Shown piece by piece: positions 44,493 through 56,730 of a DNA stretch of 64,000 bases. The stretch comes from Lutjanus erythropterus (taxonomy: Eukaryota > Chordata > Actinopteri > Lutjaniformes > Lutjanidae). Position numbers and translations under genes: made by a program. The notes under the pieces were generated by a model. It was not told the origin of the DNA, did no database searches, and saw only the letters and a list, made by a program, of their open reading frames with translations. The DNA lies in the NCBI GenBank assembly GCA_020091685.1, contig CM034601.1, positions 9,674,419 through 9,738,418 on the forward strand, read 5' to 3'. Position 1 is the stretch's first letter, and each line of letters begins with the position of its first letter.

Positions 44493-47400
44493 ACTGTATG
44501 AGCCTGGTCTAGAAGAGTCAACAGCACTACAGGCCAGAGGGGTATACATATATTTTTGATTTTGAGGTGAACTGCCCCTTTAATACAAAACATACAACAA
44601 GCCTGTTACTAATCAGCTCACAATTTGGTTGAAACAACAATTAGCTGAACAGAAAAATACTTTGTGACAATTACTGTATGATTGATTAGTTTTGAACCTG
44701 TAGTTAATTTATTTGGCCACTTGATGGCAGCAGAAACAAGCTGTGAACTCATGTTTTAAGTTGATACGGTAAACTGGTTCTTGAACAGCTTCTTATTTAA
44801 ACATCATGCAGTTATGGAGCAACATTATGTTTAATTTGAAGTCATCTAGCAAATGTAAATCTAATATTTACCCTCTAGTTCAGTTGAATTTTGCACAGTC
44901 AAAAGATCTATCCATAAAAGCAGAGCTGTTAAGTACAAAGACACTGATAGACTATTTTTCCAGTGTAATGTTTGACAGCACTTGAATTTTAACGTCATGT
45001 TTGTCATTCTTCTTTTTGGCTCCTCATGCCTGCCCGCTCGGTCCCCGATGTCCTCCATCAACCAAATCAAGTCCTCACCTGCGAGGACTGGATGGAGGAC
45101 TCGTTCTGGATGACCTCCAGCGTGCGTTGGATCCAGGTGTCTCTGTATGGGTGTCCTCTGGGTGGACGGTAGAGGTCAAAGATCACCAGTTTGTCTTTCT
45201 GAGCTGCCAGCTGGAGGAAGTCCCGCAGGCTGCAGACCGACTGTTTTCCAGCCTGCAGTCGGTCGTCTGCTGTCAGAGAGCCGGCCGTCCCGAACGGATT
45301 GTGCTGGAAGAGACGATCATCAATAACTAATTAATACTGTGACATAACATGTTGTCCAATATGTTCCTCATCTACCAGATGAAGCCAGTGTTGATAACAA
45401 CCGCTACTTTCTACTTTGATTAATTACCCCGACCATTCTGCTTCTGTTGCCATATAACTGAAAAACTAAATGACAAGAGGATTGTTTTGTTTTTGCTATT
45501 CTGTCAGCCTCAGAAAAAAAAGTTGTATGTCGTCTTCTGTGACTCTAAAGAAGCTGTTTAAAGTCAAACAACAGTGATATCGACCACTCCGGACAAGACT
45601 AAAATAAAATACTGTATGTAACTAACGTTCCTGTACGTGACTCACCGAGAGGAACCAGGCCCCGGCGTTCAGGCTCTCCAGTTCTGCCCAGGTGAACATG
45701 GCCGCCAGGGTGTGAGTCCTGTTGGGGAAAACCTCGTGGACGTTGGTGGTCCGTTGCAGGGTGCGGTCGTGCATCAGGAAGGGAACCCCATCTGAGCTAC
45801 AACCACGACGTGACAACAGCATTGACTAGTGTGGCCAATATACCCGAGAAATCTTAATTTTGGTAATAGTTTAACCAAATTTGATTTGATTTGACTTCAG
45901 ATTAGATCACATTTTGACCGACCTGATGGTGACGTCTGTCTCCAGACCGTCACTTCCTGCCTCCACGGCCTTCTCAAACGACATCAGCGTGTTTTCTGGA
46001 GCAAGCTGCAATGCAAATGGGGTCGCACACTGTGAAAATCAATAGATTGTCAATACGTCCACATGGTGGTGCAGCAGCTTACGGCTGAGGTCAGCACATG
46101 TAGGAGATGATGTAAACAGTTTGACAATCCTGTTTACAGTATAGAGGGGAAGCGTCGTCTCAGGACAGGAAGGATGTGAGTTCCTGCATCCAAACATGAC
46201 GTCCACACAGCAGAACATATCTGATATCTCAATTCTTTATATGGGATTTTATCAGAGCACTTCTTCAAAATAATTTTCATAAATTATTAATAATTGTTCT
46301 GGTCAGAGTGACAATGATTTCTCAATAAAGAAACTCTTTTAAAACTTTGGTTAACATCTTCAAATAACAAACGGGCCTTATTATTGAGCTTAAGTGTGTA
46401 AATTCAACTGTTGAGTCCGTTTATATTGAATATATTGCTCCTATTTTCATATTCCTCATGTTTAAATTGTTCATATTTTTTTCTATTTATATATCTTTTT
46501 TACTATGCTTATATTTTTAGATCTTTATTGATTCTTCTTTATATTTTTGCTATCCACTTTGCTGCTGTAACCCTGAAAATGTTTCCAACTGTGGGACTAA
46601 TAAAAGAATATCTTATTTTATCTCATCTTAAACAAACCTAACTATAATTCTAAACAGCTTACTTTAACAAGGAGTAAAAAAAAAATGTGAAGACAGAAAA
46701 AATTAGACTAATGCAAATAATAAACACCTAATAATATAAAAAATACATAGAATGTAAATTAACTTAAACTTTAAGGAGATTTAATCAATATATAATGCCG
46801 ATAATTAGTCTTAAGGCACTTCATGTTTTTGAGGTTTTAAAGAATAATAATTGAAAAAAAAATAGACATTTCTGTACATACATTTACTCTGAACTGAATT
46901 AACATCTATTTAGATAATCAAATAATCACTGCATGTCATTTTTCAAGCAAAAATGCTAAATATTATCTGGTTTCAGCGACCCAAATGTGAGAATTTGCTG
47001 CATTTCTTCATCAAATGTGATAGTAAATTAAAAATCTCTGACTTTTAGACTGTTGGCAGGACAAAATAAGACAAGCTATAAGGGGTTTGTGAAGTTGTGA
47101 ATGCCATGTTTTTCCATAATGCAACATATCTGTAAACCAAACAATTAAACCAAGAAATTAATCAGCAGGTATGAAAGTTGAACAATTTTAATAAATATTC
47201 AATGTATTGATTATTGGATTCTTTGTCTCTAAATTGTAAGTTTGAGAGTAAAATCAATGGGACATTGTACTCAGACAGGCTGCAGTGCTGACATGTTAAC
47301 ATCTGAAGAAGGAATGATTGAATCAACATTTTTTATGGAATCGGCAACTGTTTTTTTTTTATTTTTCAATCTAAGGCACGACACTGAAAGACCTTCGCTG

Positions 47401-50400
47401 TGCTCAAGTTTTCTCTCCACGCTGCATGAAGTAAAAGAGATTTGATTCATCACATCGTCTTGGTAATTCTTCAGAGAACTAGCAACTCTCACTATTTAGA
47501 TGAAGAATTTTTTCAACACAGTTCAACTGCTAATTTAAGGAATTGTTAGTTTTAGCCTTTATACCGATTCAAATCTGTTCAGTCAATCTATAGAAATAAG
47601 TCAGTGAGACATTTTCTGTTTTCTGTTTGTTCCTGATCCCAGAGTTTTATGGGTTTTTTTTTTTAGTGTGAGGTGTCTCTTCAGATCACTGCTCACCATG
47701 GGTGCTCCTCTGTGGCCGATGATGGCCGGCGCCGGGCCCAGGGTCCCGTCCTCTTTGATACAAGGAGAATACAAACCGAGAGGCACCAAGTAGAGAGCGG
47801 ACAGGAGGGTCATGTACACGCCAACAATCAGGCCCCGCCTTACTGAAACACAAACAACGCCAACGCTGAGTTCTAGTGTGATTTTACTGGTTCATCTCTT
47901 TTTTTTTTTTAAATCAAGTGATATTATATTGTTATATAGCCACTTCCTTTGTAGATATAAACAGATTATTCTAAGACAATGAAAACACGATTCACATTAA
48001 TCACATTAATGAAAACATACTGATTACCAGGCTGGAGGAGTAATGGATTACATTAAATAAAAAAAGGTATTCTATGACAGTTACAGATAAAAAAAAAAAA
48101 GATGTGATCAGATTACAGATACATTTACTAAAAATAAGGATTATTATTAGGATTACAATTTTAAAATAAAGAACGATATACTACCATACATGTTTTGAGT
48201 CATTTTTTTAAGAAGAAAAAACACCCAAATTCTCTGATTTCAGCTTCTTAAATCTGAATATTTTCGGGTTTCTTTACTCCTCTCTGACAGTAAACTGAAT
48301 ATTTTTGAGTTGTGGACAAAACAAGACAGTTGAGGACATCATCTTGAACTTTGATCAATATTTTTCACTATTTTCTGAGATTTCATGGACCAAACAATGA
48401 ATTGATTAAGATGACCATAAGCTGCAGCCCTAAAACGCCTTAACAAAAGTAAGCAAGTTACTTTACTTTAATACTGTGATGCTTGGATTACATTACTAAC
48501 TACAGGAAACCAGTAACTATGTTGGAATGCATTTTTAAAGTAAATGTCAGTATATTATCTAATCCCTGTTTTATTGTCTTGTATATCACTGCCACTTGGC
48601 CTGGTCATTACGGTAAATGAGAAGTGGTTTTCAATTTACGTGTCTGGTTAAATAAAGGTAAAATAAAATAATAATAAAAATTCCAATAGCTGCCTGTAAA
48701 TCTTACACACTGGACCTTTAACATCCAACATTTTTTCAGTCTAAAGAGTTTTTTTATTTTGTTTAACATCAATGCTATTTTTATTTAAATCAAATGTGCC
48801 TCACCTCTGCTGCTCATGCGAAAGAAATGCAAAGCTATCAGCCAGGCCAGCGCCGTCATCAGTAAGACTCCACCAAGATGCAAATAAGGTGCCGTCACCT
48901 GATAAGAATGCAAAACAAGATCAGGTGTCAGGAGTGAAACCTGCACTGAGGACATGTGGTGACGAAGAGGAGGAGGAGGAGGAGGAGGAGGAGGAGAGTC
49001 ACCTGGAAGGAGAGCAGTAAAGTCCTCCATTCTTTACTCCACAGGTCAGACAGGACGGCCGTGGCGGCGATGGAGAAAATCAGACTCACCAGGATCCCAA
49101 TCTGACAACGAGGAAAACATCCTGCAGTCACAATCATCAAACAAGTATCGAATATAATACAAATACATTTTAAAGATCAATTTTATTTCATCTGTCTGCT
49201 GGTCTGGTCTTTTGACGATTAATTACTTCTCAAGAATGTGACGCTCGCTGGTCGTGGTTTATGTTTGGTACAATAAGACTTAAGACAGGATGTGTCGGCT
49301 GATTTTTATTCTGAGTATTTGCTCTTGCTGTGTTTTGAAGTGTTACTTTCGCTTGATTTGATTGAGTCGTGTACGGTGAACATGGGCAGAAGGACTTGAT
49401 CAGTAATCATCCTGTATCAATCAGTATGCATCCTTCATCCTAGTCCTGCTCGTTTTTTTCCTTTTACTGGCAGAAATGGGCTTCCACAGTTTCCTGAATA
49501 GGTGGATCGTTGTATTTAATATTTAGTTGAACTTCCTTTGACAGCTTCCTTTGGTGTCCATGTCAGTCTAGATGAATTTCTTGCCCCAAGTACTTATATG
49601 AGAATGAAACTTTTCTCTTTCTAACACTGTCTGCATTTCTCTAACCCTGTGTTTTGTCCCACATGCCTCCTAGCTGTTTCTCTTCCCCTCTCTTTCTGGC
49701 CGTCTCTGTCTCTTTGTGTGGCCTGTTCTTCCTCCAGGCCTCCAAGGTGAAGAAGAGGTCGTATGGCTCACGTCCCGCTTGACGACACCTGAAGTTGTAC
49801 AACGTCATTTACAGTACTTTAGGATGTTTAAAACTTCTTTGTTGTGTCCCGTGGCCGTGTCTTGCTTGAACTATTGGCGACACTGCCACTGCTCATCTGA
49901 GAAAACGTACAGAAATACAGACGATATGAATGTTGAGTACAGACAGAAGGCTCTGTCCGTGTCCATACGCATATCTAACTGAGAGCATAAATGAGCCTTA
50001 AGAACAGACGTGGTCCTGGTGTCTGAAACTTCAAGACAAGCTTCTCAATCAAATGGGTAGCTGGGTTCTTTGGACGTCTGCTGGGACTGGCTCAGCTGGG
50101 GTCTGTCCACAGCATTTCTCCTGGGTTGAGGGCTTTTAACTGGGCCCTTCCAAAAGGTGGGTTTTCTTTTAGCGGAGTCACTCTGAGGTACATTTACTTC
50201 TGTGAAGAAGAGGTCACTGTCTGGTTGCGTAACCCAACCTCTAGTGAGCTTCAGCTTCACCCTGACATTTTCCTAACAAGATGTCTTCAGGCCCTGAGAC
50301 AGCAGGGAAGCCCTAAATCCTATGGTGCACCCACTGTACTTTACTGCTGAGCTGATGTTTTCATGACAATATGCTGTGTCTTTCTTATATCATATGCAGT

Positions 50401-53400
50401 GCTGTGTTTTCTTCCCAAACAACTCCATGTTAAGTCTCATCCTACAACAAAACATCCCCAGTAGTGTTGTAGAGCGTCCAGATGCTCTTTGGCAAACTTC
50501 AGGGATGTGGAGATGTTGTTTTTGGAGAGCAAAGTCTTCCTCCTTGGTGTCCTGCCTGTTCACAGCTTTTGTAGCTGTGACTCAAGGGTTCTTCATTGTG
50601 CCCTCACAGTCATCCTGGCTGAGTTTCCACTTTCAGTTTGAAGACAACCGACAACTGTGCATGGTTGAATATCTGAAGTCTTGGACACGAGTCCTCAATG
50701 TTTTGACGAAGCAGGGACCGCGGCTGGTGTCGCTAGCAAGGCGTCCTTTCTTCTCCACACTGAAGATGGCGACCATCCTCATGAAATTACAAAATGATTA
50801 ATTGTGACTCACAGACTGTCTGCACACATGAGATAATATGTGTGTAGCTAACTGGGCATGTTAATGTGTATTTTCAGGCACATTTTAATTAAAAGAAAAA
50901 CCCCTTGTCAAATAATGATTTGGCAAACCCTTTGCAGTAACTCTGAGGACCACCAAAGGGATTGCAGACCCCTTGCTGAAGACCCATGTTCTAAGAGAAA
51001 TAACCCCCTCCATTTTTATATAAATCAATTATTATTGATCTACGGTCTTCTGAGACGCCTTTCCTTTGAGGCAATAGGCTCACATCAGCTGAGAGGCCTT
51101 GTGAATAACAAACAAACATCCATCTTCAAGCTCGTTATATTGATTGGCCGCCGGGGGCGTGTTCAGCCCCGACAAAATGCAGCAAAACGTTTAGACGGTG
51201 GCGCATTGAACACCTTGTTCCTGGCACTGTGCAGCATCACATACACTTAATCAAAAGTAGTTATATGGTATGGTATAAAAACAGTTTAAGAACACCTTCA
51301 TGAATCTGACTTTGACTTTTGTTCTTCAGAAAAAAATAAGATGATTTTGGTGAATGAGGCCCAGTGATTCTGCAGGACGAGTGTTTACCTTGTGACTCCA
51401 GTGTAAATAGAGCTTCTGGCCCTCTGACAGCAGACACACGGCCAGCAGCTGCACACAACAAAAAGACACACACGCACATTAAATCTGACAGGTGATGCTG
51501 TGATTAATTGTATAGAGTCATCGCGTAACATCAGCAGTATTCGGAGCACAGACCGACCTTTGAAAGTGACACCACTCTCATGTCTGTGCGCCAAGTATTG
51601 AGCTACTGCTAGGAAGCCATTAGTTTAGCTTAGCATAAAGACTGGAAACAGGGGCAAACTGCTAGCCTGGCTCTGTCTTCAGTTTTAAAAAAATGAGTGA
51701 AATCAGAGATCTTCAGACGTGTTAGTAGGCATATTTCTGGAGTTCGGACAGAGCCAGACAAGACTTTTCCCTCCCCTTCCAGTGCACCATCATAAGACTC
51801 AACTTAAGAAATAATATGAAGGTACTCAATGGTGAGAGACAAATAATGTCAACACTAACAAAACAAGATAAAAGACTTTTTTTAATCAGTAAAACCTTCA
51901 GTGTTGTGTTTTTTTCCTCACCATGAGTACAGAGATGTAGGTGAAGAAGGCTGCAGCGATGACCAGCAGCACCACAGACCACGGAAACCAGAAGCCCAGA
52001 TTCCCAAAGTTAAACCTGCACATTCAGGAGATAATTGAGGCACATGAGTAAAGACAGAGAGAGCGTCAGTGACTGAAACAAGAACGCAACAGTAAGTAAA
52101 AGTAGATATATAGTCTGCAGAATACAGACGCGTGGGAGGCAGTTATATGCACTGGAACGGGGTAAAAACCTCAGACCGGCCGAGGCAGGCAAAAATTGTG
52201 TTATCAGATTAATGGTCGGTGGGTTTGGGTTGGAGAAAAATTATATCATTAATTAGGAAAATATTAATTGCATTCTCTAAAATGTGCACACTTTTTAAGT
52301 TTAAAAGACAGAGAGAGAAGCCTGATGGGTTTTTTCTTGCTACAAAAAATTCATTCTGTTTGGCAATATAAAATAAATCAGCTGTTTCTAGTTAAACAAA
52401 ACGTGTCTTACTGTTAAGAATTGTCTCTCACTGTTGTGATTCTTTCCATAATTTTTTCCAGACTCTAAGAACAACAAGTTGAGCCTGTCACTGACAAAAA
52501 TAAGCACAGATAAACGTCTGCAGCCTGCCATGCTGTTGCACTGCTCTATGTACAATGACGCAGCTACAAAACAACAGCTGAAACTTGTTTTTGCTAACCA
52601 CTCGTTTCACATTCTCTCACGAGCACGTTGCCACCGGGATTTGCCGCTTTGATTTGATGCTCCCCCTTATTTATAATTCCTCGCTGAAGTGTTCTCCCTG
52701 TGTGTTTTTGTAAGCTCTCTCTAAATTAAAGACAGTAATTGGTTTGGGTGGGAGGCAGATGGACGATGTTAGGGAATGTTTTTTGAGAGGCCTGCACTAA
52801 CTTTTAACAGACATACTGTCTTTCTTCTGTACAGTAGATGCAGCCGTCTTCTCCTTTCAGATAAACAAGGGAACAACCTGATAGTGCTGCTATGGCGGCC
52901 GAGGTCGGAGAGGTGTTCGTCCCGTCTCTCTGAACAGAGAGGACCTAACTGTAATCTGGTTTGGATAACACTGACTCTGAGCTATAAAGCTGTGGTCTCA
53001 GATCAGGTTTTTACCCCAGAATTCAAGGGAACATCAGGACAGAGCGTGTGCTGCTTGTTTCTTCATTCTCCTTGGCCATTATTAAACCAGTTACAGTGTG
53101 AGACATACTGGGACTCCTGTGGACTTTCTCACTTTGACGTATGGGCAAAAAAGATAAAAATCTATGACTGATGATTTATGTATACATGTAGATCTGGATG
53201 ACATCAGAGCTGATCTGCGCATCTCTAGTGCAGAAGGTCAATACGGCTGCGGCTACACCAGTGTGTTTACGTGTGCAGTGATTACACATAATCACACTAT
53301 AAACTGTCAGTGTAACTCAACCCACCAGTCAAAGTCATTGTAGTCGTTCTTTGCTTGTCCCCAGAAGTATAGAAACACCAGCGTTAAGCAGAAAGCCGCC

Positions 53401-54535
53401 ACCAGCAGAGCAAAGCTGACACCTTCCAGCTGTTGACAGCAGAGACAAAACACGGGTTTACTTTGAACAGCCCTGTAATACACAGCGTCTTTCTCCATTT
53501 ATTGCCTCGTTTCCATGGAGACAGAGAAGTGAGCTTTGACCTCTGTGGAGAAACAGGAAAGCTCTTAAGAGGCTGTGATTGTAAAAAAAAAATCTCTCAT
53601 TTCACTGTGGGTTGTTTATTACAGTCCTAATGAGCTTTTTAAGTGTGTTTAAACCATTTGTGGCTGAAACAGTGGAGAAGAAAATCTATAAAACGAGGAG
53701 TGAAATATAAAGGAAGAGGAGGATGATTATTCCTCATTGTTTTATAAATTTGTTTAGCTGTTTCCAGCCTGCATTATTGATTTATATTTTAATATGATAA
53801 AAGGCATTAGTGAAACTGAGTGTGGTCATTTGTCTTAAAATATCAGGAGGAGGACAATTCATTTAACTGTATGCATTTATTTCAATTGCCTGGTTTATTG
53901 AAGGCAGTTTTAGTGCCTCAGTGTCTTAACTGAGGTGGAATTTCTCAACCTTTTTGCTTGTGATGCTATAACATGAAGTAATACTTATAAAACTTCTGCA
54001 ACACATGCACACGTCAACCGGTTAAATTCAACCAAAGAATTATTTTTGATGTTTAATTTTAATGTTTTTTTAATGGAAAAAAAATCCAATAAGTCACAAA
54101 AAACAAGCAAAGATTTAAAAAAATATGAAAAAAATATTTGGTGCAGAAGGATTTCTTTGAATCTTTTGGAAATCATGTTTCATATGTAGTTTTCCAGACT
54201 TTTTATTTTGGTCAGAACTTTTGCTCATTCATTCAGAGCATCATGGGAGATTAAAACTCTCATTAAAGCACATAGTGAAAATGTTTTTGCATACTGAGAT
54301 GGAGGACACTGACTGGACCGGATGTGACCGGTGAACCTCCTGTGCTGGAGGCTGATCTGACCTTGTTGCAGCAGCAGTCTCCCGGCTGAGCGCAGCTCCT
54401 CTCGTAGCGTCTCCACCGGCAGCCGTACAGACCGGCCAGACACGACACTAAAGGCCGGTGCTCGTGACGCCGCAGCAGTTTAGCACGAAGACCACGCAGT
54501 CGGCCGAACTGCAGCTGGGATAATGGGGACGCCAT
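40854..54535 (-). CDS. gdpd4: Glycerophosphodiester phosphodiesterase domain-containing protein 4 (GDE family), complete
   Basis: Six-pass membrane ectoenzyme that hydrolyses glycerophosphodiester bonds; related to GDE2/GDPD5. Fifteen coding exons, 5' to 3' on the - strand: 54535-54362, 53429-53326, 52015-51922, 51448-51389, 49101-49003, 48898-48805, 47842-47697, 46005-45923, 45796-45646, 45303-45079, 44029-43872, 43002-42855, 42021-41939, 41808-41732, 40936-40854. All introns are GT-AG and all phases close, giving 592 aa (family 600-620). Transmembrane segments lie near residues 61-82, 102-127, 145-165, 172-202, 214-235 and 519-539. The GDPD domain between TM5 and TM6 has HRG 252-254, ENT 261-263, the metal-binding E279-x-D281 and H294 in FLMHD. 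Start MASPLSQLQF is the first in-frame Met after the acceptor. The symbol rests on synteny with MYO7A; GDPD5 is the alternative. Confidence 0.9.
41085..41215. mobile_element. Fragment of the 'GCTGCAACTAA' family in gdpd4 intron 14
   Basis: ccaaatgtcagaaaaatgtc, then catctcaaagatattcaatt, decayed relative to other copies. Confidence 0.45.
43360..43570. mobile_element. Dispersed element, 'GGTTGAAGTGAGTTG' family
   Basis: tatggttgaagtgagttgtt, then gtcaggcaggctgcaggaag. The same order of blocks occurs at 58325-58615. Lies in gdpd4 intron 11. Confidence 0.6.
44043..44135. repeat. Long (CA)n just upstream of the gdpd4 exon 11 acceptor
   Basis: About 45 CA units with a few interruptions. On the gdpd4 strand this is a (TG)n tract ending about 14 bp before exon 11, in place of a normal pyrimidine tract. 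Confidence 0.95.
44458..44489. repeat. Poly(A) run of about 30
   Basis: Uninterrupted A run in gdpd4 intron 10. It could be a retroposon tail, but no recognisable body precedes it. Confidence 0.8.
45646..47842 (-). other. gdpd4: gdpd4 catalytic core (exons 7-9)
   Basis: Exon 7 ends TM5 and carries SPCIKEDGTLGPAPAIIGHRGAPM. Exon 8 gives LAPENTLMSFEKA and GLETDVTI. Exon 9 gives SDGVPFLMHDRTLQRTTN. These hold the HRG, ENT, E-x-D and MHD elements of GDPD enzymes. All catalytic positions I can judge are canonical, so the protein should be active. From memory, human GDPD5 reads Q-A-D where this protein has E-T-D. Confidence 0.88.
48020..48180. mobile_element. 'GTAATCTGATTACA' element in gdpd4 intron 6/7 region
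   Basis: gatgtgatcagattacagat and aggattattattaggattac are the reverse of blocks at 32462-32622. Confidence 0.55.
48195..48436. mobile_element. Copy of the 'GCTGCAACTAA' family, reverse orientation
   Basis: ctctgatttcagcttcttaa, tttactcctctctgacagta, ttgtggacaaaacaagacag and final ataagctgcagccctaaa. Confidence 0.75.
48967..48996. repeat. (GGA)n at the gdpd4 exon 5 donor
   Basis: About ten GGA units. On the gdpd4 strand the (TCC)n begins about seven bases into intron 5 (GTGACTCTCC). Confidence 0.9.
49104..51388 (-). other. gdpd4 intron 4
   Basis: 2.3 kb, almost filled by transposon remains. The Tc1-like transposase fossil covers 50045-50815, and a different element fragment ('ggctcatttatgct', 'acggacagagccttctgtc' on the - strand) covers about 49860-50010. 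No host exon seen. Confidence 0.65.
50045..50815 (-). pseudogene. Decayed Tc1-like transposase
   Basis: On the - strand, blocks in transposase order can be read: SLKFAKEHLDALQHYWG, NMELFGKK, a 'LSQGL' step (usually ASGPG) and VKLKLTRGWVTQPDSD. These are followed by remnants of the WPSQSPDLNPIEMLW region (here FWKGPVKSPQPRRNAV). Frameshifts, stops and insertions break it throughout. It is a dead autonomous-type Tc1/mariner copy inside gdpd4 intron 4, on the same strand as the host gene. Confidence 0.75.
51560..51710. mobile_element. 'TTAGCTTAGCATAAAGACTGG' element
   Basis: caccactctcatgtctgtgc, tttagcttagcataaagact and gctagcctggctctgtcttc in order, the classical core of this fish family. Confidence 0.75.
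52017..53325 (-). other. gdpd4 intron 2
   Basis: 1.3 kb. Unique-looking sequence with no exon or recognised element. Confidence 0.5.
53430..54361 (-). other. gdpd4 intron 1 (between coding exons)
   Basis: About 0.9 kb, AT-rich, nothing recognised. Confidence 0.5.
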
Positions 54536-54581
54536 GTGCTCAAACACGCTCTCACACACCTTCCATCCTGCACATACACAC
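54536..54581 (-). other. gdpd4: gdpd4 5' leader segment in the first coding exon
   Basis: Acceptor TTGTTCTTTAG ends at 54582, leaving 46 nt before the start ATG at 54535. The segment holds a 7-codon uORF (MCRMEGV, 54575 down to 54552, stop included). An upstream non-coding exon is implied. Confidence 0.5.
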
Positions 54582-55164
54582 CTAAAGAACAAACAACACA
54601 GTCGGGAATCTCTGATAAAATACCATCACAATGCTCCTACACTGACATGATAGTCACATTATGATACTTTTATACAGAATAAAAGTTATTTTACTTGAAT
54701 TATGATGCTGCTTTCTATCATATTTCTGTGCAGACTTAAACATGACAAAAAAAACCTAAAATCATATGGTATCTTTAAGCCTTGGATTCTTTACAGTAAA
54801 TCAGCTTCAGTTTCCAAGTCTCAGCAGGGAATCTGCTATTCTTTAAGTCTGTTTTTGTTTTATGTAGGAAATCTGAGTTGCTCTGCTGCAGTTCCCACAG
54901 AAATCAAGTTTCAGATGTACCTCCTGCCTTTATGTTGGCCTTCACATGTGGCAGCAGCTCTTGTGCAACTCAGGAGTGTTTCAGGTCATTATCTTTACTG
55001 GAGACCAAAGGGCAGCTCAGCTAGTTGTAATCCTCCTTCAGTGGTAGAAATCTGTAGATTATGCAGACAGGTTATACAGTAAGAAGTATAAACAGAATGA
55101 ACTGTTTCTTGCATCTGAATACTACTGACATTTGTACTTCTGTTGTGGTAATGTCCTATTGTAT

Positions 55165-55535
55165 CATAGGGCTGCACAATTAATCGAAACTTCATCAAAA
55201 TCACAATATTTGCAATTTTCAAATCGCAGAAAGCACAATATTTGTTAAAGGCTGGATGTGTCTCAAAAAATATTAAAATTAATGTGATGAGGCAGAGATG
55301 TCCTGTCCTACACATCAGATTTTACAGACTTAAAAAAACATCTTCATTTGGTAAATTCCTGGCAAAAAAAAAAAAAAAAATCCTACGCAGTCATTTTAAC
55401 ATGTTTTTCAATTAAAATAAGAACAAAGATGTAAAAAATTATCATTACCTCTAAAATCACATCATACTGTAATTACAATATCAAAATAATTGCAATTAAA
55501 TATTTTTTTCAAAATTGCTCTGCCCTATTGTATTA
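55165..55535. mobile_element. 'GGGCTGCACAATTAATCGAAA' element
   Basis: Begins gggctgcacaattaatcgaa and ends ttgctctgccctattg after aataattgcaattaaat. Inverted ends enclose an AT-rich middle with an A-run at 55361-55380. Lies in the 5' intron of gdpd4. Confidence 0.65.
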
Positions 55536-56610
55536 CCAGTACATGTGCTCTACATGCCACAGCACCCGTATGGCATATAATAATTGTTATTTTTCAGCTA
55601 TTCTGTAATTTACAATGCATAATCAATATACACAATTTCTCTACAATAATATAAATGATCAAATAGTGCAAACACATGATTATCATATAGTAGGGCTGGG
55701 CGTTAAGAAAATCAAAGGTCACAATATTTTCCATATTGTGACAATATTTTAGGAATGACTACTAGTGCTTTAACAAGATGATAAATAATAATTGGTAATG
55801 TGAATATAACTGAGTGTGTAAAGGCAAACAATAGAACAGCTAGAACAGTCTGAACAGTCAATAATCTAACACTTCTATGTTGCCTTGTAATAAATAAGTT
55901 TGTACGGGCAGATACAAATTCTGCACTCCATTACTCCACCACAATAATGCAATACAACGCAAAAATAAAAATGTCTCAATGACAAAACTGACTAGAACAA
56001 GTGTCCAAACTCTTAAGGTCACTCTGATGGGAATTAACACAGTTGTGACACCTGTTGCAGTGGGTTGTTCACCTGGTCCAGACACCATCCTGTAAAAAAC
56101 TTTTTTTCTTGCAAAAACCCAGCTTCATTAACATAAAAAGGACATCCACAAAGCAATGTTGAACACAAGAAACAAAATATCTCAGCATTTGTCCCTGTTG
56201 GATAACTAAACACCCAAACCAAAAGTTATAACTAATACATGTCCTGTTCCGTTTCACATCAATACATGCATCACCTGTAAGTACAGGATGTTTCTAGGAA
56301 TAGATCTGCTTTACACCTTCATTCGTGTGTTTTATGTGAGCCGAATTAAAGCCTGTATCCTAATCACTTATGAAAACTGTGAATCAGGTGTAATTATCCA
56401 CCCGCATCGGCAAAAAGGCATGACAATCTCAAATTTACGTATTTTTATAATTCAGTCTGGTGATACACTCCACACAGAGGAAGGAAAGGGACCTATCGAA
56501 AGCTGGTTAGAGCTGAAACATGAGGCTGCCGGATGCTAAAAAGCAGTGTCTGTATCTTTGACGCCGACTCGTGTTATTCTGATAACAACATGTGGTGTTA
56601 GTTATCCTAC

Positions 56611-56730
56611 CTCCAGGTAAACCTCCAGGTCGGTTCGTCCTCCCGATGACCGGCAGATGAGAAGCCGCAGTGCGCAGTTCTTCCTCGGCTACCCGATGTG
56701 GAGCTGGTTGCCTCGGAGGATGAGGTCTGT
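56611..56730 (-). other. gdpd4: Candidate gdpd4 first (non-coding) exon and promoter side
   Basis: A GC-richer block ends on the - strand in CTGGAG|GTAGGATAAC, a good donor, about 2 kb upstream of the first coding exon. It has no useful ATG. Its local base composition differs from the AT-rich surroundings. The 5' boundary is a guess. Confidence 0.35.

Noticed and set aside
50376-50801. 141-codon + strand frame
   Set aside because: Antisense of the Tc1-like transposase remnant, which explains the sequence.
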